NCBI GenBank assembly: GCA_947493695.1
Contig: CANLSF010000006.1
Coordinates: 310,001 to 374,000, forward strand
Direction: 5' to 3'
DNA length: 64,000 bases
Source: an uncultured Kiloniellaceae bacterium
GTDB taxonomy: Bacteria > Pseudomonadota > Alphaproteobacteria > Kiloniellales > Kiloniellaceae
Below the pieces are notes generated by a model. That model ran no database searches. It saw only the letters and a list, made by a program, of their open reading frames with translations, and was not told the DNA's origin. The stretch's first letter is position 1. Each line of letters starts with the position of its first letter. The translations under genes were made by a program, and so were the position numbers. Positions 50,259-58,485 of this stretch are shown in pieces.

Positions 50259-52706
50259 GTGCAGAGAGCTTCCCATCCAACAGCACCACTATTGTCATCC
50301 GTATCTTGTAGACGAATTTGTTGCAAACCGCGTCAATTTCGAAAAGCCCTGACCGCCGCAACTTCGGTTTTCGCGATTCTTCTTTCGCAATCGACGGCTC
50401 ATGCCGTGCCGATGGATCTCTTCTTTTCCGAGTACATTGAAGGTTCGTCGAACAACAAGGCCCTGGAGATCTACAACGGAACCGGCAGCGCCATCGATCT
50501 GGATGCCGGGCTCTATGATGTACAGTTTTATTTCAACGGCAACTCCACTGCGACCTCAACGATCGGTCTGACGGGCAATGTGGCCAGCCTGGATGTCTTC
50601 GTCGTCGCGGACGACGGTGCCAATGCTGCGATCCTGGCGCAAGCCGATCAGACACCGAGCAACAGCTTTTTCAACGGCGACGATGCCATTGTTCTGCGCA
50701 AGAACGGCACCATCATCGACTCCATCGGCCAGATTGGTGTCGACCCGGGACTCGAATGGGGGACAGGCCTGACCTCAACGCGTGACAATACGTTGCGCCG
50801 CAACGCCGACACGATGGTTGGTGACACCGATCCATCGAACGCCTTCGACCCGGCACGCGAGTGGACCGGCTTTGCCCAGAACAGTGTTGACCAGCTAGGC
50901 AGCTTCCCTGACGCCCTTCCACCACCTGTCGCCGAGCGCAAGATCTACGAGATCCAGGGCGAAAACCATGTTTCGGCTTTCAATGGCGAAGCGGTTAAAA
51001 CCACTGGCATTGTCACCGCCCTGGCTTCCAACGGCTTTTACGTTCAGGATCCCGACGGCGACGGCAATGACGCAACCTCAGACGGCATCTTCGTCTTTAC
51101 CGACGATTCCCCCAGCGTGGCCGTCGGCGACGATGTCGAGGTGACCGGGTCCGTGGCGGAGTTCACGCCGGGCGGTACCGCCTCGGGCAACACCTCTATC
51201 ACCCAGATCTCCTCTTCGGAATCGGTTATCACCAACAGCAGCGGCAACAGCCTGCCTGCGGCCACCATCATCGGTACCAGCGGCCGCGTCCCGCCAAACG
51301 AGACCATAGAGACCGGCGACTTCAATTCCTCTTTTGATCCGGCGACCGATGGCCTCGACTTTTACGAAAGCCTTGAGGGCATGGTGGTCACGATCGAGGA
51401 CGCCCAGGTTGTTTCTCCCACCAACAGGTTCGGCGAGATCACGACAGTTGCCAATCAGGGTGCCAACGCGACCAACCAGGGCAACCCCGGTCTGAACAGC
51501 CGCGGCGGGATCAATCTGGATGAGAATGACGCTAATCCCGAACGTCTGCAGATCGATGACGGCCTCTTACCCGGCGCCTCCCCCAGTGCCAATACGGGCG
51601 ACAAGCTGGGCGACGTCACCGGTGTGATCAGCTACGGCTTCGGCAATTACGAATTGCTGCCCACCGAAGAGTTCAGCGTGACCTCCGGCGGCATCACGAA
51701 GGAAGTCACCACTCTGGTCGGTGGCGAAGACCAACTGACCGTGGCGAGCTACAACGTCGAGAATCTCGATCCGGGTGATGGCGAGCGCTTCAATGATATC
51801 GCCGGACAGATCGTCAGCAACCTGCGCTCGCCCGACATCATCGGTCTGCAGGAGATGCAGGATAACTCAGGACCGACCAATGACGGCGTAACCTCCGCAA
51901 GCCAAACCGCGCAGGTGTTGATCGAGGCCATCGCTGCTGCGGGTGGCCCCACCTATACCTACGTCGAGATCCCACCGGAAGACGGACAGGACGGCGGACA
52001 GCCGGGCGGCAACATCCGGGTTGGCTATCTCTACAACGACGAGCGCGTGGATCTGATCGAGGCATCGGTCGAACGCATTCTGGATACTGACGGTGACGAT
52101 GCGTTCGCCGCGACACGCAAATCACTTGCCGCAAAATTCGTTTTCAACGGTGAAGAAGTCACCATCCTCAATAACCACCTCTCCTCCAAGGGCGGCAGCA
52201 CTCCGTTGTTCGGCACCACCCAGCCGTCAATCAACGGTCGTGTTGATAACCGAACCGAACAGGTCGCAGTGCTTATCGATTTCATTCAGGAGGTCTTTGA
52301 CGTCGACCCGAACGCAAACCTCATTGCCTTGGGTGACTTCAACGAGTTCCTTTGGGAGCTGCCACTCGAACTGCTGTCTGAGGTTCTTACCGATCTGCTT
52401 ACGCTTCTGGATCTGGACGATCAGTACAGCTTCATCTTCGAAGGGAACTCACAGGCGCTCGACCACTTCTTTGTCTCGGAAAATCTACTCGGTCTTGCGA
52501 TGCCGGAGATCGACATTCTGCACATCAATACGGAGTTTGCGGACCAACCCAGTGATCACGATCCGATCGTGTCGCGTTTCAGCTTTGGCCGGGCTGTTGC
52601 TTCTGTTCCTGAACCGGGCAGTCTGGCGTTACTGTTGATTGGCTTAATGGCTCTCAGCTACACCCGTCGTCGAAGCCCAGCTCCTGCAAGCCAAAAGCAA
52701 GCCTGA
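50259..52706 (+). CDS. Secreted LTD/EEP nuclease-fold protein with PEP-CTERM signal
   Basis: An 815-residue exported protein. A long signal peptide is followed by a lamin-tail domain (residues ~48-170; DLFFSEYIEGSSNNKALEIY, GDDAIVLRKNGTIIDSIGQI). An OB-like region comes next (~230-480), then an endonuclease/exonuclease/phosphatase domain (~495-775) with SYNVENL, DIIGLQEMQD, NNHLSSKGG, IALGDFNE and SDHDPIV, and a C-terminal PEP-CTERM signal VPEPGSLALLL plus basic tail. The EEP metal and catalytic residues appear intact, so extracellular DNase or phosphodiesterase activity is likely. The start is GTG with AAGGA upstream. Confidence 0.9.
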   Translation: MQRASHPTAPLLSSVSCRRICCKPRQFRKALTAATSVFAILLSQSTAHAVPMDLFFSEYIEGSSNNKALEIYNGTGSAIDLDAGLYDVQFYFNGNSTATSTIGLTGNVASLDVFVVADDGANAAILAQADQTPSNSFFNGDDAIVLRKNGTIIDSIGQIGVDPGLEWGTGLTSTRDNTLRRNADTMVGDTDPSNAFDPAREWTGFAQNSVDQLGSFPDALPPPVAERKIYEIQGENHVSAFNGEAVKTTGIVTALASNGFYVQDPDGDGNDATSDGIFVFTDDSPSVAVGDDVEVTGSVAEFTPGGTASGNTSITQISSSESVITNSSGNSLPAATIIGTSGRVPPNETIETGDFNSSFDPATDGLDFYESLEGMVVTIEDAQVVSPTNRFGEITTVANQGANATNQGNPGLNSRGGINLDENDANPERLQIDDGLLPGASPSANTGDKLGDVTGVISYGFGNYELLPTEEFSVTSGGITKEVTTLVGGEDQLTVASYNVENLDPGDGERFNDIAGQIVSNLRSPDIIGLQEMQDNSGPTNDGVTSASQTAQVLIEAIAAAGGPTYTYVEIPPEDGQDGGQPGGNIRVGYLYNDERVDLIEASVERILDTDGDDAFAATRKSLAAKFVFNGEEVTILNNHLSSKGGSTPLFGTTQPSINGRVDNRTEQVAVLIDFIQEVFDVDPNANLIALGDFNEFLWELPLELLSEVLTDLLTLLDLDDQYSFIFEGNSQALDHFFVSENLLGLAMPEIDILHINTEFADQPSDHDPIVSRFSFGRAVASVPEPGSLALLLIGLMALSYTRRRSPAPASQKQA

Positions 52707-52750
52707 GATAGTCGGTTTGTCGCGGCTAAGAGAATTGATAGAATAGCGGC

Positions 52751-53356
52751 ATGCTCGTCTCCATGAATCTCAAGACCGTCGGCAAGCTCGCGTTGGCCCT
52801 TACGGCGCTGTCTTTTGCCAACCCAGCACAGGCGGCGGACGAAGAGGAAAACTTTGCAGTCAAGGGTGCCGGGCTGGCCAGATGCAGCGATTACATCGAG
52901 GCCCGTCAAAGCAATGCCCCCGCGTTCTATCAGTTCGGCGGATGGATCAACGGTTACCTCACCGCGCTCAACCAGCTCAAGCCTGAGACCTACGATCTCG
53001 CGCCCTGGCAGTCGTCCGACCTTCTGGCTGGCGTTATACTGCGCAACTGCCGGGAAAATCCGGAGAAGCGCTTTATCAACACCGTATCGGCCATGGTCGC
53101 ATCCCTGAACGCCCAGAGGCTTTTGACCAAATCCCCGCTTGTTGAGGCGCATGCTGGCGAAACAAGGATCCGGATCTACCAGGAACTGCTGCGCCGCACG
53201 CAGGAAAAGCTGGCGGAAAGCGGCCTCTACCGGGGTGAAGCGAACGGTCGCTTTGATCAGGAAACCGAAGATGGGCTCAGGGCCTATCAAAAGGCCGGGC
53301 GTCTCACCGAAACGGGACTACCGGATCAGGCGACCCTGCTGGCGATGTTCTACTAG
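52751..53356 (+). CDS. Secreted peptidoglycan-binding-domain protein with Rap1a-like region
   Basis: A 201-residue exported protein. The signal peptide (LALALTALSFANPAQA) is cleaved near residue 28. Residues ~40-115 (ARCSDYIEARQ, GGWINGYLTALNQL, ILRNCRENPEKRFINTV) carry the two-cysteine pattern of Rap1a/Tai-like domains. The C-terminal ~60 residues form a peptidoglycan-binding repeat (KLAESGLYRGEANGRFDQET, LRAYQKAGRL, GLPDQATL). It probably sits in the periplasm on the cell wall. Start M1 or M5. It is convergent with phaB. Confidence 0.8.
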   Translation: MLVSMNLKTVGKLALALTALSFANPAQAADEEENFAVKGAGLARCSDYIEARQSNAPAFYQFGGWINGYLTALNQLKPETYDLAPWQSSDLLAGVILRNCRENPEKRFINTVSAMVASLNAQRLLTKSPLVEAHAGETRIRIYQELLRRTQEKLAESGLYRGEANGRFDQETEDGLRAYQKAGRLTETGLPDQATLLAMFY

Positions 53357-53386
53357 GGTCTGATCGGCATGACCGAGTCCCCTGAC

Positions 53387-53416
53387 GAAAAACGGCGCTG
53401 CTTTTCAGCAACGCCG
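53387..53416 (-). terminator. Rho-independent terminator of phaB
   Basis: On the minus strand CGGCGTTGCT, loop GAAA, AGCAGCGCCG forms a 10-bp stem with one G-T pair, followed by TTTTTC. It lies 47 bp after the phaB stop, between converging genes, and may act in both directions. Confidence 0.8.
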
Positions 53417-53463
53417 CTTCCTTTATCTCAATTGCCCGCCACCGCGAGCACTCTGGCCTCAGA

Positions 53464-54189
53464 TCAGGCCATGTACTGGCCACCGTTGGCCGTCAGTGTC
53501 GCACCGGTGATGAAACCCGAGTTGTCGCTGGCCAGGAAGGCGACGCAATCGGCGATCTCTTCCGGCTCGCCCAGACGCCCGACCGGGATCTGCGGAATAA
53601 TCTTGGTGTTCAGAACCTCTTCAGGCACCGCGCGGACCATTTCCGTTCCGATGTAGCCGGGCGCCACCACGTTGACGGTGATCCCCTTGGCTGCGTTTTC
53701 CTGGGCGACCGCTTTCGAGAAACCGACAACGCCAGCCTTGGCCGCGGAGTAGTTTGCCTGACCGAACTGACCTTTCTGGCCGTTGATCGAAGAGATACTG
53801 ATCACCCGGCCAAAGCCACGCTCGCGCATACCCTCGATCACATTGCGCGTCATGTTGAACAGCGAGTCCAGGTTCGTGCTGATGACCGCGCTCCATTTTT
53901 CAGGAGTCATCTTATGCAGTGTTGTGTCGCGTGTGATACCGGCGTTGTTGACCAGAACGTCGACAGGTCCGACCTCCGCTTCGACCGAAGCAACGCCTGC
54001 CTTGCAGGCCTCAAAGTCCGAAACATCCCACTTAAAGACCGGGATACCGTGCTCTTCTTTGAATTTCGCTGCCGCTTCGTCGTTGCCGCCATAAGTCGCA
54101 GCCACTGAATAGCCGGCCTTTTTCAGTCCGATTGCAATGGCTGCCCCGATCCCACGAGTTCCGCCCGTCACCAACGCCACACGCGCCAT
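53464..54189 (-). CDS. phaB: Acetoacetyl-CoA reductase
   Basis: A 241-residue short-chain dehydrogenase that reduces acetoacetyl-CoA to (R)-3-hydroxybutyryl-CoA for PHB and the ethylmalonyl-CoA pathway. The NADPH motif is VTGGTRGIGAAIAIGLKKAG, the catalytic Ser/Tyr/Lys are in ISSINGQKGQFGQANYSAAKAG-type sequence (Ser of SSIN, YSAAK), and VAPGYIGTEMVRAV is the PhaB substrate segment. It is on the same strand as phaA but separated by a terminator, so it probably has its own promoter. Confidence 0.95.
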   Translation of the reverse strand: MARVALVTGGTRGIGAAIAIGLKKAGYSVAATYGGNDEAAAKFKEEHGIPVFKWDVSDFEACKAGVASVEAEVGPVDVLVNNAGITRDTTLHKMTPEKWSAVISTNLDSLFNMTRNVIEGMRERGFGRVISISSINGQKGQFGQANYSAAKAGVVGFSKAVAQENAAKGITVNVVAPGYIGTEMVRAVPEEVLNTKIIPQIPVGRLGEPEEIADCVAFLASDNSGFITGATLTANGGQYMA

Positions 54190-54221
54190 ATTTTCGCTCC
54201 CTGGTTAATGCCTTTAATTAC

Positions 54222-54230
54222 TGCACCGCA
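54222..54230. promoter_or_regulatory. Candidate PhaR-type operator (TGCACCGCA), phaB
   Basis: CTGCACCGCAC lies 33 bp upstream of the phaB start. Its TGCACCGCA core differs at one position from TGCA-N-TGCA. The distance suits repression of a phaB promoter; PhaR binding is inferred. Confidence 0.4.
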
Positions 54231-54356
54231 CAATTCCGCAAAGCGGAAATTCAATGTTGGTTGTATGAAAGCATGTATTTCGGAGACATCCAACCGGAGA
54301 AGCTCGAATTACACAAAAAAACGCGCATTTCTGCTGACTACAGCATGAACAGCGGC

Positions 54357-54394
54357 CAAAAGAAAAGCGAGCCACACAACTCTGGTGGCTCGCT
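54357..54394 (-). terminator. Rho-independent terminator of phaA
   Basis: On the minus strand AGCGAGCCAC, loop CAGAGTTGT, GTGGCTCGCT is a perfect 10-bp stem followed by TTTCTTTT. It lies 80 bp after the phaA stop and separates phaA from phaB. Confidence 0.9.
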
Positions 54395-54472
54395 CTCAAA
54401 AATCACAGCAGAGATATTCATGCTGCACCCGCTAGAGTCCGATCACGACGACCGGGCTCCAGCAGAAACGGT

Positions 54473-55648
54473 TCAGTCGCGCTCAACGCACATGGCAATA
54501 CCCATGCCGCCACCGATGCACAGAGTGGCCAGGCCCTTCTTTGCATCGCGCTTCTGCATCTCGTGCAGCAGAGTCACCAGAACGCGCGCACCGGAGGCAC
54601 CGATCGGATGGCCGATTGCAATGGCACCGCCGTTGACATTGACCTTGTCGGTATCCCATCCGAGGTCTTTGTTCACAGCCATTGCCTGCGCGGCAAAGGC
54701 TTCGTTGGCCTCCACCAGGTCCAGGTCGTCAACCGTCCAACCGGCTTTCGCCAGCGCCTTGCGGCTGGAAGGAATAGGCCCGGTTCCCATGATTGCAGGG
54801 TCAACACCCTCGGTCGCCCAGGAAACGATCCGGGCCAGAGGTTTGATGCCGCGTTTCGAAGCTTCGTCGGAAGACATGAGTACCACAGCGGCGGCACCGT
54901 CGTTGATGCCCGACGCATTGCCCGCCGTGACGGTGCCTTCCTTGTCGAAAGCCGGACGCAGCTTTGCCAGACCTTCTGCAGTCGTACCATGTTTCGGGTA
55001 TTCGTCCTTGTCGACAACGGTATCACCCCGGCGGCTGGAAATCGTAACCGGCACAATTTCGTCGGCGAAGCGGCCGGAGGTCTGCGCGGCCTCGGCTTTC
55101 TGCTGGGAGGCGGCTGCGAACGCGTCCTGCTCGTCACGGGTCAGTTGCCATTTCTTGGCAACGTTCTCTGCGGTATTGCCCATGTGATAGCCGTTGAAAG
55201 CACACCAGAGGCCATCGCGGATCATGCTGTCGACAAACTTGAGGTCGCCCATCTTCTGGCCGTTGCGCAGGTGCGCGACGTGTGGCGCCTGGCTCATGCT
55301 TTCCTGGCCGCCGGCGACCACGATGTCGGCGTCACCACACTTGATAGCCTGATAGCCCAACGCGACGGTCCGCAAACCCGAACCGCAAAGCTGGTTCACC
55401 TGATAAGCCGTCTTCTCGACCGGAATACCGGCATTGACCGCTGCCTGCCGCGCAGGGTTTTGCCCTGCACCACCCGAGAGAATTTGTCCTAGAATTGCTT
55501 CGTCAACATCGTCGGGTGTAATCGAAGCACGGCTGATCGCTTCCTTGATCGCGACCGTCCCGAGATAGGATGCAGGAACGCTTGAAAGTCCGCCATTGAA
55601 TGAGCCCACAGGCGTCCGTGCCGCGCCCGCAATCACCACATCAGTCAT
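54473..55648 (-). CDS. phaA: Acetyl-CoA C-acetyltransferase (beta-ketothiolase)
   Basis: A 391-residue thiolase that condenses two acetyl-CoA to acetoacetyl-CoA. The acylated Cys is in [16 protein letters not shown], the catalytic His in [18 protein letters not shown] and the second Cys in [14 protein letters not shown]. The length and the motif spacing match biosynthetic PhaA. It feeds both PHB synthesis and Ccr/Ecm/Mcd. It is monocistronic by its terminator. Confidence 0.95.
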   Translation of the reverse strand: MTDVVIAGAARTPVGSFNGGLSSVPASYLGTVAIKEAISRASITPDDVDEAILGQILSGGAGQNPARQAAVNAGIPVEKTAYQVNQLCGSGLRTVALGYQAIKCGDADIVVAGGQESMSQAPHVAHLRNGQKMGDLKFVDSMIRDGLWCAFNGYHMGNTAENVAKKWQLTRDEQDAFAAASQQKAEAAQTSGRFADEIVPVTISSRRGDTVVDKDEYPKHGTTAEGLAKLRPAFDKEGTVTAGNASGINDGAAAVVLMSSDEASKRGIKPLARIVSWATEGVDPAIMGTGPIPSSRKALAKAGWTVDDLDLVEANEAFAAQAMAVNKDLGWDTDKVNVNGGAIAIGHPIGASGARVLVTLLHEMQKRDAKKGLATLCIGGGMGIAMCVERD

Positions 55649-55804
55649 ATTTGAGATCCTCCCTTTATGGCGCCGGACCGGTTTTCACCCTCGTCGGGGC
55701 TGCTCGACCGGACACCCAATCTATCGTCATCCGCTCCACTAAACGAGATTCACCGGTACGACAGATGCTGTCTAAACCGGAACGGCTCTAGGGAGCACTT
55801 TAGC

Positions 55805-55813
55805 TGCACTGCA
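55805..55813. promoter_or_regulatory. Candidate PhaR-type operator (TGCACTGCA), phaA
   Basis: An exact TGCA-C-TGCA near-palindrome, flanked as CTGCACTGCAAAA, lies 157 bp upstream of phaA in the phaA-phaC gap. It is the best match of the five such sites in the window. Confidence 0.45.
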
Positions 55814-55911
55814 AAACGTTTGTTAAGATATAACGACGCGCACGCCTCAGGTGCAAGTAATGCTTGGGTCAGGGGGCGATAAATCCCCCAAGAAACCCTC
55901 CCGGAGCTGGC

Positions 55912-57102
55912 TCAGGCCCTCAAAGCGTCGAGCCACGACACCAGAGGCTGCCATGTGTCTTCAAGGGCATGTTGCCCGACAAGCATCCCCACATGGCCAG
56001 AGCGGGGACGCAGGACTTCGACCGATTTTAGTGCAGTGCACAGAGCCAATGCCGACTCAGGTGGAACGATCCGGTCCTGCGCGGGCACAATGCCCAGGCA
56101 AGGCAGCTTGAGATTGCCCGGCACGACTTTTTCGCCGGCGATTTCCCAATTGCCATCGACGGTCAGGTTTTGCCGGTACCAACCCTCGAGACACTCTCGC
56201 GTAACAGGCGCTGCCAGCGGCACGCCGTCGTTGATCCAGTCTTCGACCGCCACAAAACTCCGCGCTTCATCGCTCTCCTGATCAAGCTGCGCGAAACCGA
56301 CAAACTTACGGGTCACCGCCATCGGCTCCAGAAGCGCGAAGAGGCTCTGCAGTGCGTCGACCGGGAGGTACCCAAGCTGAGCCGCCAGCGGAAGATAAGT
56401 ACTTGTCATCAATGCCAGCTGTTCCTGGGATAAAGCCTCGGCACCGGCATGAAAATCCCAGGGCGTCGCCAGAAGCGCGAGCCCGGCAACATCCTTTTCA
56501 CGGCGCTGCGATAAAGCCAGGGTCAGCAGCCCGCCCATACAGTACCCCAGCAGTACAGGGGGCTCGCCATCAGCTGCAGATAAAATCTGGTCAAGCGCCT
56601 GCTCCAGGTAACCGGCAACGTAATCGGTGAGAGAAAAGCGCTGCTCGGTCTCATCCGGCGCCCCCCAATCCATCAGATAAGGCCTGAAGCCCTGATCCGC
56701 GAGCCAGCGGCAGAGGCTCCGTTCAGCGCTCAGATCCAACACATAAGACCGATTGATCAGGGAAGGCACGATCAGGATGGTGTTTTTTGGGACCGCGCGG
56801 CCGCCTTGCTGATTCTGTTCTTCCGCTACTGTGCCGAAGTCCAGCAAGCGCGCGGAGCCCTGCTGCCAGCAACTGGGCGGATCTTCCAACGCTCGCCGGT
56901 AGGGGTGCGCACGGTAGGCTTCGATACCATCCAGTAATGCGAACAGACGCGCGCGAACCTCTTGCGTCAGCGCCTGGCTGAAGTCACCCGATTCCCGCTC
57001 TTCGATTTCGCGCAGAAGCGCTTCGATGTCAGCTGTCTTTTGTTTTCTTGGTTTGTCGGCGCTGGGGTCTTTTGGACTCGAGTGCGGCCAGCCGTTTTTC
57101 AA
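55912..57102 (-). CDS. phaC: Class III-like PHA synthase / alpha-beta hydrolase PhaC
   Basis: An alpha/beta-fold polymerase of about 396 residues. Conserved parts are LIVPSLINRSYVLDL, YLMDWGAPDE, the lipase-like box LLGYCMGGLL with the catalytic Cys, the Asp in PAQDRIVPP and the His in RSGHVGML. Size and the LINRSYVLD...DWG pattern match class III PhaC, which works with a PhaE subunit. The start is uncertain: the frame is open to ATG 57222, but that would overlap the PhaE-like gene by 194 bp with non-conserved sequence. I give the TTG at 57102; none of the starts is ideal. Confidence 0.82.
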   Translation of the reverse strand: MKNGWPHSSPKDPSADKPRKQKTADIEALLREIEERESGDFSQALTQEVRARLFALLDGIEAYRAHPYRRALEDPPSCWQQGSARLLDFGTVAEEQNQQGGRAVPKNTILIVPSLINRSYVLDLSAERSLCRWLADQGFRPYLMDWGAPDETEQRFSLTDYVAGYLEQALDQILSAADGEPPVLLGYCMGGLLTLALSQRREKDVAGLALLATPWDFHAGAEALSQEQLALMTSTYLPLAAQLGYLPVDALQSLFALLEPMAVTRKFVGFAQLDQESDEARSFVAVEDWINDGVPLAAPVTRECLEGWYRQNLTVDGNWEIAGEKVVPGNLKLPCLGIVPAQDRIVPPESALALCTALKSVEVLRPRSGHVGMLVGQHALEDTWQPLVSWLDALRA

Positions 57103-57517
57103 GAGCGTCAACCCGGCATAGGAGCTGGTCCAGGTCGTGTAGGCCGTCGCCAGATGAAGCGGCAGCGGCCTTGGTCCGAGGCGGCGATGTTCTTCCCGGC
57201 GCGTTTTCTCTGCGGCGGTCATTATCGTCCTGACTCCCCTTCTCTCGGTGTGTGGATTCCCCGGTCGTCGCCCCGGCGGTTTTGGCGACAGCCTCCGCCG
57301 CAGCGGCCATCATAGCCGGCCAAGCGGCCCATTGCGCCGCAAGACTCTTTGCAGAGCTGCCTGCAGCGTCTGTAGAACCGGCTGAAAGTCCGAAGCCCTT
57401 CATAATTTTTGCCCAGTCGCCCTGTGCGGACAAGTCCGCAGCAACGGTCTGCGCCTGATCCTGCCAAAGGTCGAGGAAGCGTTTTGCCAGTTCTTCGTTG
57501 TCGTTTTCTTTTGTCAT
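57029..57517 (-). CDS. PhaE/phasin-like PHA synthase-associated protein
   Basis: A 162-residue protein preceding phaC. The N-terminal helix (NEELAKRFLDLWQDQAQTV, GDWAKIMKGFG) and the Ala-rich helical middle (AAQWAAWPAMMAAAAEAVAK) resemble PhaE or phasin-type granule proteins. A charged disordered part follows, and the C-terminus has a leucine coiled coil (LDQLLCRVDALEKRLAALE) and basic tail. Class III synthases need such a subunit, so it probably activates PhaC on the granule surface. Its end overlaps the phaC frame. Confidence 0.7.
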   Translation of the reverse strand: MTKENDNEELAKRFLDLWQDQAQTVAADLSAQGDWAKIMKGFGLSAGSTDAAGSSAKSLAAQWAAWPAMMAAAAEAVAKTAGATTGESTHREKGSQDDNDRRRENAPGRTSPPRTKAAAASSGDGLHDLDQLLCRVDALEKRLAALESKRPQRRQTKKTKDS

Positions 57518-57611
57518 CCAGCGGCAATATAAGCCGCCGTTCCCGGGAATACCACATCTGGCGGGGCCTTGATCCCCGATTGACGATCCGGCCGCACAAG
57601 CAGGGAAAAAC

Positions 57612-57620
57612 TGCGCTGCA
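57612..57620. promoter_or_regulatory. Candidate PhaR-type operator (TGCGCTGCA), phaE/phaR
   Basis: CTGCGCTGCAC lies between the divergent phaE-like gene and phaR, 95 bp and 158 bp from their starts. It has one mismatch to TGCA-N-TGCA. PhaR is known to repress itself in related bacteria. Confidence 0.4.
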
Positions 57621-57777
57621 CACCAGGAACTATCGATTTGAACGATATGGTTAATTTACTAGACGTTGACATACCTTATCGCGCCGCAGCAATATCCCAT
57701 CATAGTTGTCGGGAAAACTCAGATGTTTCAGAGCTTGTGCGGGATTTGCCGCAGGAGCCGAAACGAAAGGCGAAAAA

Positions 57778-58404
57778 GTGTCGGCAAAGAAAAAGAACGG
57801 CGAAGATGGGCCGATTACAATCAAGAAATATGCTAATCGCCGTCTGTACAACACGGCGACCAGCAGTTACGTCACGCTCGACCATCTCTGTCAGATGGTA
57901 CAGGAAGACGTCGATTTCGTAGTCTACGATGCAAAAAGCGGTGACGACATCACCCGCGCCGTTCTGACCCAGATTATCGTCGAGGAAGAAGCCAAAGGGC
58001 AGAATCTGCTGCCGATCAACTTTCTACGCCAGCTTATCGGTTTTTATGGCGATAACATGCAGTGGATGGTGCCGCGCTATCTCGAGCACATGATGGAAGG
58101 CTTCGCGACCAACCAGGAAAAACTGCGCCAATCCATGCAAGAAACCTTTGGCGGTATCTTCCCCTTCGGCAATCTGGAAGAGATGGGCAAACAGAACATG
58201 GCGATGTTTGAAAATGCCATGAAGCTCTGGACGCCCCCTGTTGCTGATGCATCCGCCGGCGACGAAAAGAAAAGTGACCCGGCTGAAGCTAAAGCGGAAG
58301 CCGACAGCAGCTCAGCCGAATCTCTCGACGATCTGAAAACCAAGGTTGAAGAGCTGCAAAAACAGCTCGAGGTGATTACAAAATCCGACAAGAAGGAAAG
58401 CTAA
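57778..58404 (+). CDS. phaR: Polyhydroxyalkanoate synthesis repressor PhaR
   Basis: A 208-residue regulator that binds both DNA and PHB granules. The N-terminal PHB/PHA accumulation regulator domain is ITIKKYANRRLYNTATSSYV, followed by LDHLCQMVQEDVDFVVYDAK, DITRAVLTQIIVEEE and NFLRQLIGFYGDNMQWMVPRYLE-type sequence. The C-terminus is acidic with a terminal coiled coil. The GTG start has AAAGG 7 nt upstream; a TTG 24 codons earlier is less likely. It is divergent from the phaE-phaC unit. Confidence 0.95.
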   Translation: MSAKKKNGEDGPITIKKYANRRLYNTATSSYVTLDHLCQMVQEDVDFVVYDAKSGDDITRAVLTQIIVEEEAKGQNLLPINFLRQLIGFYGDNMQWMVPRYLEHMMEGFATNQEKLRQSMQETFGGIFPFGNLEEMGKQNMAMFENAMKLWTPPVADASAGDEKKSDPAEAKAEADSSSAESLDDLKTKVEELQKQLEVITKSDKKES

Positions 58405-58485
58405 GCACTTTTCCGTTCAGAAGAGGCCTGCCCGCCGGTCGCAGATAGGTTCTGCCACCTGAAACTGCGCAGTCTTTTTCGCGGA

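Noticed and set aside
57103-57222. phaC start at ATG 57222 with CAGGA upstream
   Set aside because: It has a fair ribosome site but would overlap the PhaE-like gene by 194 bp, and the translated extension looks like non-coding frame; kept as an alternative only.
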